Part shown: positions 34,829-41,445 of the stretch, in pieces
Layout of the letters: each line of letters begins with the position of its first letter
Numbering within the stretch: position 1 is the stretch's first letter
Notes under the pieces: generated by a model
What the model saw: the letters and a program-made list of their open reading frames with translations, nothing else
Told to the model about the DNA's origin: nothing
Databases searched by the model: none
Made by a program: the position numbers and the translations under genes
Origin: an uncultured Lachnospiraceae bacterium
GTDB lineage: Bacteria; Bacillota; Clostridia; Lachnospirales; Lachnospiraceae
Reading direction: 5' to 3'
NCBI GenBank assembly: GCA_910585765.1
Contig: CAJUES010000017.1
Location: 7,560-60,035 of the forward strand
DNA: 52,476 nucleotides

Positions 34829-34892
34829 ATTCAGAAACAATCCGTTACAGAAACAATCCGTTACAGAAACAATCTATTACAGAAACGCCGTG
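34829..34892. repeat. 16-bp tandem repeat between regulator and kinase genes
   Basis: Units of TTACAGAAACAATCCG or near variants start at about 34845, 34861 and 34877, with a partial unit at about 34829-34844. They lie between the stop of the LytTR gene and the GHKL kinase gene, where they would be in the transcript leader of the kinase. Copy number may vary among strains. Confidence 0.7.
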
Positions 34893-34936
34893 TAAACGCT
34901 CGTCTGCGGAAAACACATCGCGCCGCCCGCCCCCCG

Positions 34937-35770
34937 TCAAAAATACCGTATCATCGCGCGGTTGATGTCCTCATATGCCCTTCTCGGGAGCGGGATCTGC
35001 GCCCCGTCCTTCAGGACGATCTGCGATCTTGTGATCTTTTTCACAAACTGCAGATTCACGATATAGGACCGCCCCGTGCGGAAAAAGCGCCCGTCCAGCC
35101 CCCGCTCCAGCTCGCCGAGCGTCCTCTTGACAGTGTAGTCCTCATCGCCGTGGATCGTCACGTAATTTCGCTGTACTTCCAGATAGCGGATCTCGCTGAC
35201 CGGAATGCGCGCGGTGCCCTCCGGCATCTGCAGGCACAGTTCCCGCCCTCTGTCCCTCACGCGCTGCGCCGCCCGGTCGAGCACGCCAAAAAGCCGCTCC
35301 TGCGTCACCGGTTTCAGCAGGTAGTGCAGTGCCTCCACGTCATATCCCTTCTCGATATAATCCATATATCCCGTGACAAATACGATCTGCACCGCGCGGT
35401 CATGCTCCCGCTCCCGGATCCGCAGCGCCAGTTCGATGCCGTTCATATGGCCTGGCGTACCAGACTGGCTCGTGCCGTTCCGATCGACTGACTCATCTGA
35501 CTGGCTCGTACCATTCCTGGCGGCTGACTCATCAGACTCCCGCATGCCGTCTGCATGGTCTGGCGCACCAGCTCTCGCAGCGTGCATCTCAATATCGAGA
35601 AACAGCATGTCAAACGTCCTGTCCTCCTCATACCGGAACAAAAAAGCCTCCGCGGAGGGAAACAGCTCCACCTGCACCATGACCGCGCGCTCCTGCGCCC
35701 ACTTTTTTATGAAATGCTCCACATAAGAAGCATCCGCCTGCTCGTCATCGCAGACTGCTATCCTGTACAT
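34937..35770 (-). CDS. LytTR-family response regulator with a repeat insertion
   Basis: A 277-residue regulator. The N-terminal receiver has acidic pocket Asp8/Asp9 and phospho-acceptor Asp59 (MLFLDIEM), and the C-terminal LytTR DNA-binding domain (about 170-277) contains RYLEVQRNYVTIH and FFRTGRSYIVNL. Directly after Asp59 about 46 extra residues (63-108) separate LDIEM from MNGIEL, which are adjacent in normal receivers. The insert is hydrophilic and contains two 12-residue units (SDESAARNGTSQ, SDESVDRNGTSQ). GGGGAGGGAG precedes the ATG. It probably controls the neighbouring kinase and exporter genes; whether the insert affects phosphorylation is unknown. Confidence 0.88.
   Translation of the reverse strand: MYRIAVCDDEQADASYVEHFIKKWAQERAVMVQVELFPSAEAFLFRYEEDRTFDMLFLDIEMHAARAGAPDHADGMRESDESAARNGTSQSDESVDRNGTSQSGTPGHMNGIELALRIREREHDRAVQIVFVTGYMDYIEKGYDVEALHYLLKPVTQERLFGVLDRAAQRVRDRGRELCLQMPEGTARIPVSEIRYLEVQRNYVTIHGDEDYTVKRTLGELERGLDGRFFRTGRSYIVNLQFVKKITRSQIVLKDGAQIPLPRRAYEDINRAMIRYF
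35447..35584 (-). repeat. In-frame minisatellite in the receiver domain
   Basis: A 36-base unit encoding SDESxxRNGTSQ is repeated twice, flanked by further related stretches (APDHADGMRE; SGTPGHMNG), inside the coding region just after the phosphorylation site. All changes keep the frame. Confidence 0.7.
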
Positions 35771-35912
35771 CGCACCGGCTCCCTCCCCTGTCGGATCTCG
35801 TCCTGCTCCGCTTTTCTGCCTTCAAGAAACGCGCTTTGAGCAATAAAATCATCCATACCATTATACCCAACAATATATGCGGGTGCAAGACAAAAAGAGG
35901 GCGAACGTATCT

Positions 35913-38282
35913 CTAAACCCCAGGCAGCTCCATGTCTTTTAGTGTGACCTTCTCCCCGTCGCAGTACACCGTGACAGGTCCGTTGTCGGGCAGATCCAGA
36001 AAGACATCGCCGGCGTCCTTCTTCTGGAAGCGCTGGATATCGACCTGCCATCCGTTTTCATCGTATTGGAGCCGATAGCCGTAGCTCCACGCAAAGCCCC
36101 TGTAGCACAGATACTGCCGCCCGTCCGCGTGATACACATACCATTCCCGGACCGCTCCGTCGTCCATCATCTGGGCTGACACTTCCTCGGGGAGTTCTTC
36201 CGCGGTCAGTCTGTACACATCATCCGGATCAAAATCCCCTTTGTCCATTTCATTTTTCCCTGCCTCGTGCTTCTCCTTCTTCGTTTCTTTTGCTTCCTCG
36301 TCAGGATCCAGCCCCGGCAGCTCCTCCGATCCCAACAATGCCGCCACTTCCTCCTCTGTGCCAAACAGCTCTGCCACTTCCTCCTGCGTCATGTACACCA
36401 CGCTGATGATCTTGTTCCTGATGCTGCGGTTCACTTTCACATCCACCGTGCCAGCCGGGTTCACGTTGAGCGTCCTGATCACCTGCTCGCCCTCATACTG
36501 ATCAAAAAATACGCGGACAGGCTGATCCTGATAGTAGAAATGTCCGCCTTCCCGGACAATGCCCCACTCCTGATACTGTTTTTTGTCTTCCTGCTCCGCA
36601 TTCTGTTTCCATGCGGTCAGATCATCAAAATTCGTCAAAACAGACTGGAAACTGATGTCCATATCACCTTTCGCTGCCTTATCCCGCCAGCTTTTGAGCA
36701 AGTCCGCACTCATCTCATCTGTCAGAATCGCGAAATAGCTGATCCTGTCATCCGCGTACGCCCGCTCAGCATAGTTTTCGATCAGGGGGCTGTCGCTGTC
36801 CAGATTGCTCATCAATCCGGAAAAGAAATTGATCTCATCATCCGCGTAGCTTCTCTCAACATATTCGCCGATCAGCGGGCTGTCGTCTTCCAGACTGTCG
36901 ACTGCCGTGAAAAAGAAACTGACCGCTTCGTCCGCATATAGTTTATCAAGCCACCTTTTCTGTGCGGACGTGTCCATCGCGGAAAACACCGCGCCGAACT
37001 GCGGCACCCTGTCCTCCTCATAATACTGCCCCGCGAGTTCCTCCGGGGAATTCGCATTTGCTTCGGAATATCGATCGCCGAACTGCCCGTTTTTAAGATC
37101 ACTCTTTCCACCGTTCTGATCTGTGACCTGCTGATCAGCCGCTGCCGGACCTGCATCCTGATCCGTACCACTGTATTGCTGCCCGCCATCAGGTTCCAGC
37201 CCTGCCTGCGCGCTCCGCGCACTACCAGGTGTACCCACAGGCTCCACATAGGCACCCATGACCGTCGCCCCCATCATCATCGCAGCGGCAAGTACGACCG
37301 ACACCGTCGTGACCAGCCTTGAACTTTTCCGAAACTTCATGATCGCACACAACCTCTCTTTCATCAATCCCACACTCTCATTGAGCGCGACAGATACCGG
37401 AACACCCTTGTCGCGCCCGCCTGCTGCCACCGCCCGGAACAGCGTGTCCCCATAGGCGCGCCGCCCCTCCTCGCCAAGCGGGCGGATCACCGCCTCATCG
37501 CAGGAGAACTCACAGGCGCGGTTGATCTCCCGGCTCATCAGCCAGACCAGCGGATTGAACCAGTGCAGGCAGACGGTGAGCTGCACCAGCCATTTGTAAA
37601 ACATGTCTTTCCTTTTATAGTGCATCAGCTCATGCCGAACAGTATACGAAAAATCATCCGCCGATAGATCCGCCGTCGGCAGCACGATGCAGGGACGGAA
37701 GAATCCGATCAGCAGAGGCGATGGCACCTGGCTGTTCACATACAGTTCCACCGGGCGGCTCACGCCGACGCACTCACCGATCTGCGCCAGTCTGTCCAGC
37801 AGCGCAGGATCGGAGACTTCCCCATGCCCTATGCGGACATATTTGACAAAAAACTGGTAGAGCGTGATCCTCCGCAGCAGCAGAAACAGCGCGGCGCCAA
37901 ACCACAGGATCCACAGCCCCTGCATCAGCCTCTCGCCCAGCCCGCCTGTCGAAATCCCCCTCGCAGATCCCCTGCTGCCGTTCTCCCCGGATCTCTGATA
38001 CTGTACGGCAAGCGCCTCCCTCTGCGGGGAGACCTGTTCGGATCCATGCATCGTCCCGGGATCAGCCGCCTGTGCTGTCTGCTCCGGACGATCCATATTC
38101 GCGAAGGCTGTCCCGACAACACTCGTCTGGGGCGCAACCGGCAGGATCAGCCGGGCGATCACAACCAGCCAGATATAGTACTGCCACTGTCTGCTGAGCC
38201 TCTCCCGGAACAGGGGCCTGCACAACAGCAGGATCAGGATCAGCAGGGAACCTGACAGCGACAGCGAAAAGACAACTTTCAT
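35913..38282 (-). CDS. BlaR1/MecR1-like M56 membrane metallopeptidase with a repeat tail
   Basis: A protein of about 789 residues. The N-terminal half has four membrane segments and the M56 zinc site HELMH (217-221) with downstream CEFSCDEA supplying the third ligand. BlaR1-type proteins are sensor proteases that release their repressor by cleavage. In place of the usual penicillin-binding sensor domain, the C-terminal half after the last membrane segment (about 325-346) has a low-complexity linker and about four units of 28-31 residues (422-536; DDSPLIGEYVERSYAD-like), then an acidic stretch and a small C-terminal domain. It follows BlaI. The start at 38282 has AGGTGAG upstream; a GTG at 38294 overlapping the BlaI stop is an alternative. 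The ligand is unlikely to be a beta-lactam. Confidence 0.85.
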   Translation of the reverse strand: MKVVFSLSLSGSLLILILLLCRPLFRERLSRQWQYYIWLVVIARLILPVAPQTSVVGTAFANMDRPEQTAQAADPGTMHGSEQVSPQREALAVQYQRSGENGSRGSARGISTGGLGERLMQGLWILWFGAALFLLLRRITLYQFFVKYVRIGHGEVSDPALLDRLAQIGECVGVSRPVELYVNSQVPSPLLIGFFRPCIVLPTADLSADDFSYTVRHELMHYKRKDMFYKWLVQLTVCLHWFNPLVWLMSREINRACEFSCDEAVIRPLGEEGRRAYGDTLFRAVAAGGRDKGVPVSVALNESVGLMKERLCAIMKFRKSSRLVTTVSVVLAAAMMMGATVMGAYVEPVGTPGSARSAQAGLEPDGGQQYSGTDQDAGPAAADQQVTDQNGGKSDLKNGQFGDRYSEANANSPEELAGQYYEEDRVPQFGAVFSAMDTSAQKRWLDKLYADEAVSFFFTAVDSLEDDSPLIGEYVERSYADDEINFFSGLMSNLDSDSPLIENYAERAYADDRISYFAILTDEMSADLLKSWRDKAAKGDMDISFQSVLTNFDDLTAWKQNAEQEDKKQYQEWGIVREGGHFYYQDQPVRVFFDQYEGEQVIRTLNVNPAGTVDVKVNRSIRNKIISVVYMTQEEVAELFGTEEEVAALLGSEELPGLDPDEEAKETKKEKHEAGKNEMDKGDFDPDDVYRLTAEELPEEVSAQMMDDGAVREWYVYHADGRQYLCYRGFAWSYGYRLQYDENGWQVDIQRFQKKDAGDVFLDLPDNGPVTVYCDGEKVTLKDMELPGV

Positions 38283-38290
38283 CACGACAC

Positions 38291-38671
38291 TCACCTGCCA
38301 TCACGCTCCTTCTCCCAGAATTTCCGCAACTCCTCATAGTCCTTTGCGGAGAGCATCTCCCGCTGGATCAGCGTCGCCACCAGCCCCTTCGCGTTTCCCT
38401 CGTAGAGTTTGTTGAGCAGCGTCTGCGTCTGCGCCGCCTGATAGTCGGACTCGGACACAATGGCAGTATATTCATTGCGCCGCCCGATCTTGCTGGTCTT
38501 CAACAGCCCTTTCTCCACCAGCCGGGACAGCAGCGTGATGATGGTATTCTTCTGCCATGCGCGCCCGGACTTCGCCAGCTCCTCCGTGATCTGCGCATAG
38601 AGCACACAGCCGCCGTTTGCCCACACGATCTTCATCAACTCCAGCTCGGAATCAGAAACCTGTTGTACCAT
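38291..38671 (-). CDS. BlaI/MecI-family repressor
   Basis: A 126-residue winged-helix repressor: VSDSELELMKIVWANGG at the start, the recognition helix region WQKNTIITLLSRLVEKGLL, the beta-wing GRRNEYTAIV and a C-terminal dimerisation helix (QTQTLLNKLYEG). The start at 38671 is fixed by GGAGGGG 7 bases upstream; the frame extends 19 codons further without a site. Two palindromic operators overlap the promoter upstream. The gene ends inside the start of the M56 gene, so repressor and protease are co-translated. Confidence 0.92.
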   Translation of the reverse strand: MVQQVSDSELELMKIVWANGGCVLYAQITEELAKSGRAWQKNTIITLLSRLVEKGLLKTSKIGRRNEYTAIVSESDYQAAQTQTLLNKLYEGNAKGLVATLIQREMLSAKDYEELRKFWEKERDGR

Positions 38672-38753
38672 GTTAATCCCCTCCTTCATGTTTCTATAGC
38701 ACGTTATCGTCCGACTCCACTCGTTCACGGGCGTCCCGCGCAGACGCCATTAT

Positions 38754-38807
38754 GACAACAAGTTGTAGTCCTATGAACAAGATAACATCTTGTAGTCCAT
38801 TTGTCAA
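38754..38807 (-). promoter_or_regulatory. blaI-M56 promoter with two BlaI-type operators
   Basis: On the minus strand TTGACA (38802-38807) and TATCTT (38779-38784) are 17 bases apart. Two related 17-base sites, GACTACAAGATGTTATC (38781-38797) and GACTACAACTTGTTGTC (38754-38770), cover the spacer plus part of the -10 and the start region. They resemble the TACA-n-TGTA core of BlaI/MecI operators. Binding of two repressor dimers would block the promoter. Confidence 0.8.
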
Positions 38808-38991
38808 CTCCAATCGGAAAATTTCAACAGGGTGCCTGCAGTCCCCTGTACCCCTATTTTCCAAAAACGGAAAGTATACTTGACATTTCTCCCGGCTGTG
38901 CAACGAAGCAGCCTTTGCTGCGAGTGATTAGAAGTTCTTCTCACACTATTTTCCAGTCATATTTTGATCATGTTTTAGAAGGGAGACAGCG

Positions 38992-39189
38992 ATGAAGAAT
39001 CGACTTGAAGAATTGCGGAAACAGCGGGGGATCAAGCAGGAGGATCTGGCAAACACACTGGAAGTATCGCGTCAGACCATCGGCTCCCTCGAGAACGGGC
39101 GGTACAACCCCTCGATCCAGCTGGCGTTCAAGATCGCCCGGTACTTTGATATGAGCATCGAGGAAATATTTATTTATGAGGAGGATTGA
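38992..39189 (+). CDS. Small XRE-type HTH regulator
   Basis: A 65-residue protein that is only a helix-turn-helix domain: LRKQRGIKQEDLANTLEVS, SRQTIGSLENGRYNPSI, LAFKIARYFDMSIEEIF. GAAGGGAGA lies upstream of the ATG. Such tiny regulators often control the following membrane protein gene, which begins 3 bases after the stop here. It is divergent from the blaI operon, with TTGACA-like sequence in the 38870-38900 region but no convincing -10. Confidence 0.87.
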   Translation: MKNRLEELRKQRGIKQEDLANTLEVSRQTIGSLENGRYNPSIQLAFKIARYFDMSIEEIFIYEED

Positions 39190-39192
39190 TCG

Positions 39193-39417
39193 ATGAAAAA
39201 AAGAGTATCTATTTTTATGACGATTGCAGGTTTTGTCATCCTGCTCGGCGGACTGCTGACCTACGGTCTGGGAATACATGAACTCGCCCCAGTACCGCGC
39301 CCCGATCTGATCGTGACGGGAACTTCCCTGATCGGAATTCTATTGATCATATCCGGAGCCTTCGACCTGCTGGCTGGCCGATCCAGGGAAATGGAGATCG
39401 AGGAAAAAGACATGTGA
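39193..39417 (+). CDS. Small membrane protein paired with the XRE regulator
   Basis: A 74-residue protein with two hydrophobic segments (about 8-26 and 41-60) around a short proline-rich loop (APVPRPD) and a charged C-terminal tail. I do not recognise it. It starts 3 bases after the XRE regulator and ends before a strong terminator, so the two form a two-gene unit. Similar regulator-membrane pairs are common in Firmicutes, but no function can be named. Confidence 0.7.
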   Translation: MKKRVSIFMTIAGFVILLGGLLTYGLGIHELAPVPRPDLIVTGTSLIGILLIISGAFDLLAGRSREMEIEEKDM

Positions 39418-39444
39418 TCTGATCCTGTCCCTGACCACATCACG

Positions 39445-39480
39445 GGGGCGCGCAGCTTTCCCTGCGCGCCCCTTTTGTTG
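39445..39480 (+). terminator. Strong intrinsic terminator
   Basis: GGGGCGCGCAG (39445-39455) pairs perfectly with CTGCGCGCCCC (39462-39472) around CTTTCC, followed by TTTT and a T-rich tail. It ends the XRE-membrane protein unit. Confidence 0.9.
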
Positions 39481-39533
39481 TATTCAGTTTTATTTTTTGA
39501 TCAATGTACTGTTGACCGGACTTGCAGGACATG

Positions 39534-39788
39534 TCAGTCCAAAAGCTTATCGTACGTCGTCTCGAGCGCATCGCGTATCGCCCTGAGCTGCTGGACCTGT
39601 ATGTGCTGGATCCCTCTCTCGATCTTGACCAGGCATTCCCTCGTGATCGGGATCCCCTGCAGATTCATCATCCGCACAAGCTCGACCTGCCCGATCCCCC
39701 TCGACTTTCTGATCTTTCTGATATTATGCCCGATCAGTCCCGCTGCATCCTGCTTAATCTTCTGTTCCGTTCTATCACACCCTCTGAA
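39534..39788 (-). pseudogene. XRE-type HTH gene lacking a usable start codon
   Basis: Reading the minus strand gives 84 codons with a clear HTH protein: QKIKQDAAGLIGHNIRKIRK, RGIGQVELVRMMNLQG, PITRECLVKIERGI and QVQQLRAIRDALETTYDKLL. The expected N-terminus (Met-Asp-Arg-Thr-Glu-Gln) is nearly present, but the codon before GAT AGA ACG GAA is TGT and no ATG, GTG or TTG occurs in frame after the previous stop. The bases read AGAGG GTG T GAT AGA, as if one T had been inserted after a GTG start next to a ribosome binding site. Either the start was lost or the gene uses an unusual start. Confidence 0.65.
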
Positions 39789-39991
39789 CTAAAATCGGTA
39801 CAGCACCGCCTTCCTGATCCGACCAGTCTTCACTGCCCACGCCTGCGATACTGCACCCACCTATTTTTGTTTATTTTATGAAATAATCATACAATAATGG
39901 GACTGAAAATGGTCCATTTATAAAAATACATACCCCTCTGCAGGTGAAATATTCAGTATATTTACCGCGACTACAAAACCCTGAATCCGTG

Positions 39992-40162
39992 TTACGGATT
40001 TGTTATCTTTCCATGTTCCTTCTCAAATTCAGCGACATGCTTTTTCACAAGGATCTCCAATTCCTTGTTTGCAGAGCGCCCGTCATATTCCGCGACCGAA
40101 CGGAGCTTCTTCAACAGTTCTTCCTCTGTCCGAAATGTAAATTTTACGATCTTATCTGCCAT
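39992..40162 (-). CDS. Small Arc-type ribbon-helix-helix protein
   Basis: A 56-residue protein: a basic beta-strand (KIVKFTFR), helix A (TEEELLKKLRSVAEY), the turn DGRSANKE and helix B (LEILVKKHVAEFEKEH), the plan of Arc/MetJ-like DNA-binding proteins. AAAGGGG lies 8 bases upstream of the ATG. The stop codon sits inside a small inverted repeat (AATCCGT / ACGGATT). It is divergent from the 126-residue orphan gene, with palindromic DNA between them that it may bind. It could also be a solitary antitoxin-like repressor; no toxin is next to it. Confidence 0.82.
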   Translation of the reverse strand: MADKIVKFTFRTEEELLKKLRSVAEYDGRSANKELEILVKKHVAEFEKEHGKITNP

Positions 40163-40226
40163 TTCATAAACCCCTTTGACGACTTTTTGATATCATTATA
40201 CCTTTAAATTGACGGCAAAGTTTAAG

Positions 40227-40255
40227 TTGACGGCGTTATGACGTCATATTATAAT
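40227..40255 (+). promoter_or_regulatory. Promoter with a palindromic operator
   Basis: TTGACG (40227-40232) and TATAAT (40250-40255) are 17 bases apart. The spacer contains the perfect palindrome ATGACGTCAT (40238-40247), and TTGACGGC occurs twice (40209 and 40227). The site lies between the divergent ribbon-helix-helix gene and the orphan gene at 40406, so the ribbon-helix-helix protein is the natural candidate to bind it. Confidence 0.6.
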
Positions 40256-40405
40256 TAGAATATACATAAAGCCATCGAAATATGAAAAAATAGAAAACAA
40301 ATAGACAGAAATGACGATAATGGAAATAAAAAAATAACCATTGAAAATGTTGATTGGAATAGAGTTTCAATTCATTTGATAAAAATAAAGAAAAAGGGGA
40401 AAATC

Positions 40406-40783
40406 ATGGATCAAAAAATTTATATTACAGACGCAGAACGCCAAAAATGCCGCAAAGTCGCCAACGCTTTTGCCGAGCTGGAAAATGAGGCTGTCGATCT
40501 TGTGGTGGCAGACACCGGAAGATTTGGCTTCGTGCGGCTCACGTACTTCAATGAGCTGTATGGCTTTGGGAAGTCGTCCTGCTACACAGACAGCAAGGAA
40601 CTGTTCGACGCTTTGTGGAATGACTGGCTGAATGAACAGCTCTTCAAGATCGCGCTGAATGATCCGGCGCTGATGGATCTGGAGTACGAGGATATCTATC
40701 GATCGCTGACAGCAGAAAAACGCAGGGAGCTCATGGGCAAACGGTCCTTCTTCGCAGAAAAAGCGGGCATCACCGATGCCTGA
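40406..40783 (+). CDS. Hypothetical protein
   Basis: A soluble, acidic protein of about 125 residues that I do not recognise. It begins with a basic-acidic helical region (AERQKCRKVANAFAELENE), has a central DTGRFGFVRLTYF and ends with YEDIYRSLTAEKRRELMGKRSFF. No membrane segment or catalytic motif is evident. AAAAGGGG precedes the ATG at 40406; the frame extends ten lysine-rich codons upstream. Placement behind a palindrome-bearing promoter and a divergent small regulator suggests it is a controlled accessory gene. Confidence 0.6.
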   Translation: MDQKIYITDAERQKCRKVANAFAELENEAVDLVVADTGRFGFVRLTYFNELYGFGKSSCYTDSKELFDALWNDWLNEQLFKIALNDPALMDLEYEDIYRSLTAEKRRELMGKRSFFAEKAGITDA

Positions 40784-41120
40784 TCCGTCACAGCCTTTCC
40801 GCAGCCGCGGGCATCGCGCAAAAGGGCAGACGCATCAACATCAGCGTGAACAGAAAATGTTTTTCACTACTTTGATGACGGGTGAACAGTATCAACAATC
40901 TCACAAATGTGCAGGGGAATCGTCAAAAAAGGTAGCGTTCGAGGTGACATTGTGTTAAAATAAAAAGCACTATGAAATACCAGAAACAAAAAGGGGGGAA
41001 TTTTATTTTGAAACGATATGTTATGACTGCATAGCACTGGCTATTGCAATGATATAAAAAGAGAATATGATTGTTATAGCCAATGCTTTTCCTAATAAAA
41101 TACAAATTTAGGAGGCAGTT
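40784..41120. other. Gene-free stretch with a relic frame and a stem upstream of the CD3324 gene
   Basis: From about 40790 to 40875 the plus strand has a short open stretch (HSLSAAAGIAQKGRRINISV, ending in TGA) that resembles a gene fragment, but it has no start. Farther on, AAAGGGGGG precedes TTG AAA CGA TAT GTT ATG ACT GCA TAG (about 41008-41034), a possible 8-codon leader. TGGCTAT (41039-41045) then pairs with ATAGCCA (41077-41083), forming a long-loop stem just before the AGGAGG of the next gene. The rest is AT-rich with no feature seen. Confidence 0.4.
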
Positions 41121-41396
41121 ATGGGCTATATTCGAGCAGAAGAAATTCTGCCCAACGAGATAATCGAACTGATACAGCAGTACATCGACGGAACCAGCAT
41201 ATACATACCAAGAAAACCGCAGCACAGACAGGAGTGGGGCACCAGGACCGCCTACAAGCGCGAGCTGCAGAGCAGAAACCAGCTGATCTACCAGGACTAT
41301 CTGTCCGGCAAAACAGTCCACAAGCTGGCGGAGGACTATTATCTCTCGGAAAAAAGTATACAGCGGATCATCCGGTCGGAAAAATGCACTTTGTAA
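41121..41396 (+). CDS. CD3324-family (Mor-like) small DNA-binding protein
   Basis: A 91-residue protein of the CD3324 family: NEIIELIQQYIDGTSIYIPRK at the start, then a basic linker (WGTRTAYKRELQSRN) and a C-terminal helix-turn-helix (IYQDYLSGKTVHKLAEDYYL, SEKSIQRIIRS). The fold resembles the Mor transcription activator DNA-binding part. AGGAGG lies at normal spacing before the ATG. The stop codon is inside the terminator hairpin. The family is widespread in Clostridia but its role is not established; it is monocistronic here. Confidence 0.85.
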   Translation: MGYIRAEEILPNEIIELIQQYIDGTSIYIPRKPQHRQEWGTRTAYKRELQSRNQLIYQDYLSGKTVHKLAEDYYLSEKSIQRIIRSEKCTL

Positions 41397-41413
41397 ACCA
41401 AAGTGCATTTTTG
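41381..41413. terminator. Bidirectional terminator between CD3324 and rarA genes
   Basis: AAAATGCACTTTG (41381-41393) and CAAAGTGCATTTT (41399-41411) form a 13-bp stem around TAAAC, with A-rich and T-rich flanks on both sides. It ends the CD3324 gene and faces the convergent rarA-wadjet operon. Confidence 0.88.
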
Positions 41414-41445
41414 TCTGATACGTATGATAACCTGATTTTACCCGA

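Noticed and set aside
39522..39881. A 119-codon plus-strand frame here
   Set aside because: It is the antisense shadow of the HTH frame on the minus strand, whose translation is a recognisable XRE domain.
39944..40207. An 87-codon plus-strand frame here
   Set aside because: It overlaps the ribbon-helix-helix gene antisense; composition and lack of a ribosome binding site mark it as a shadow.
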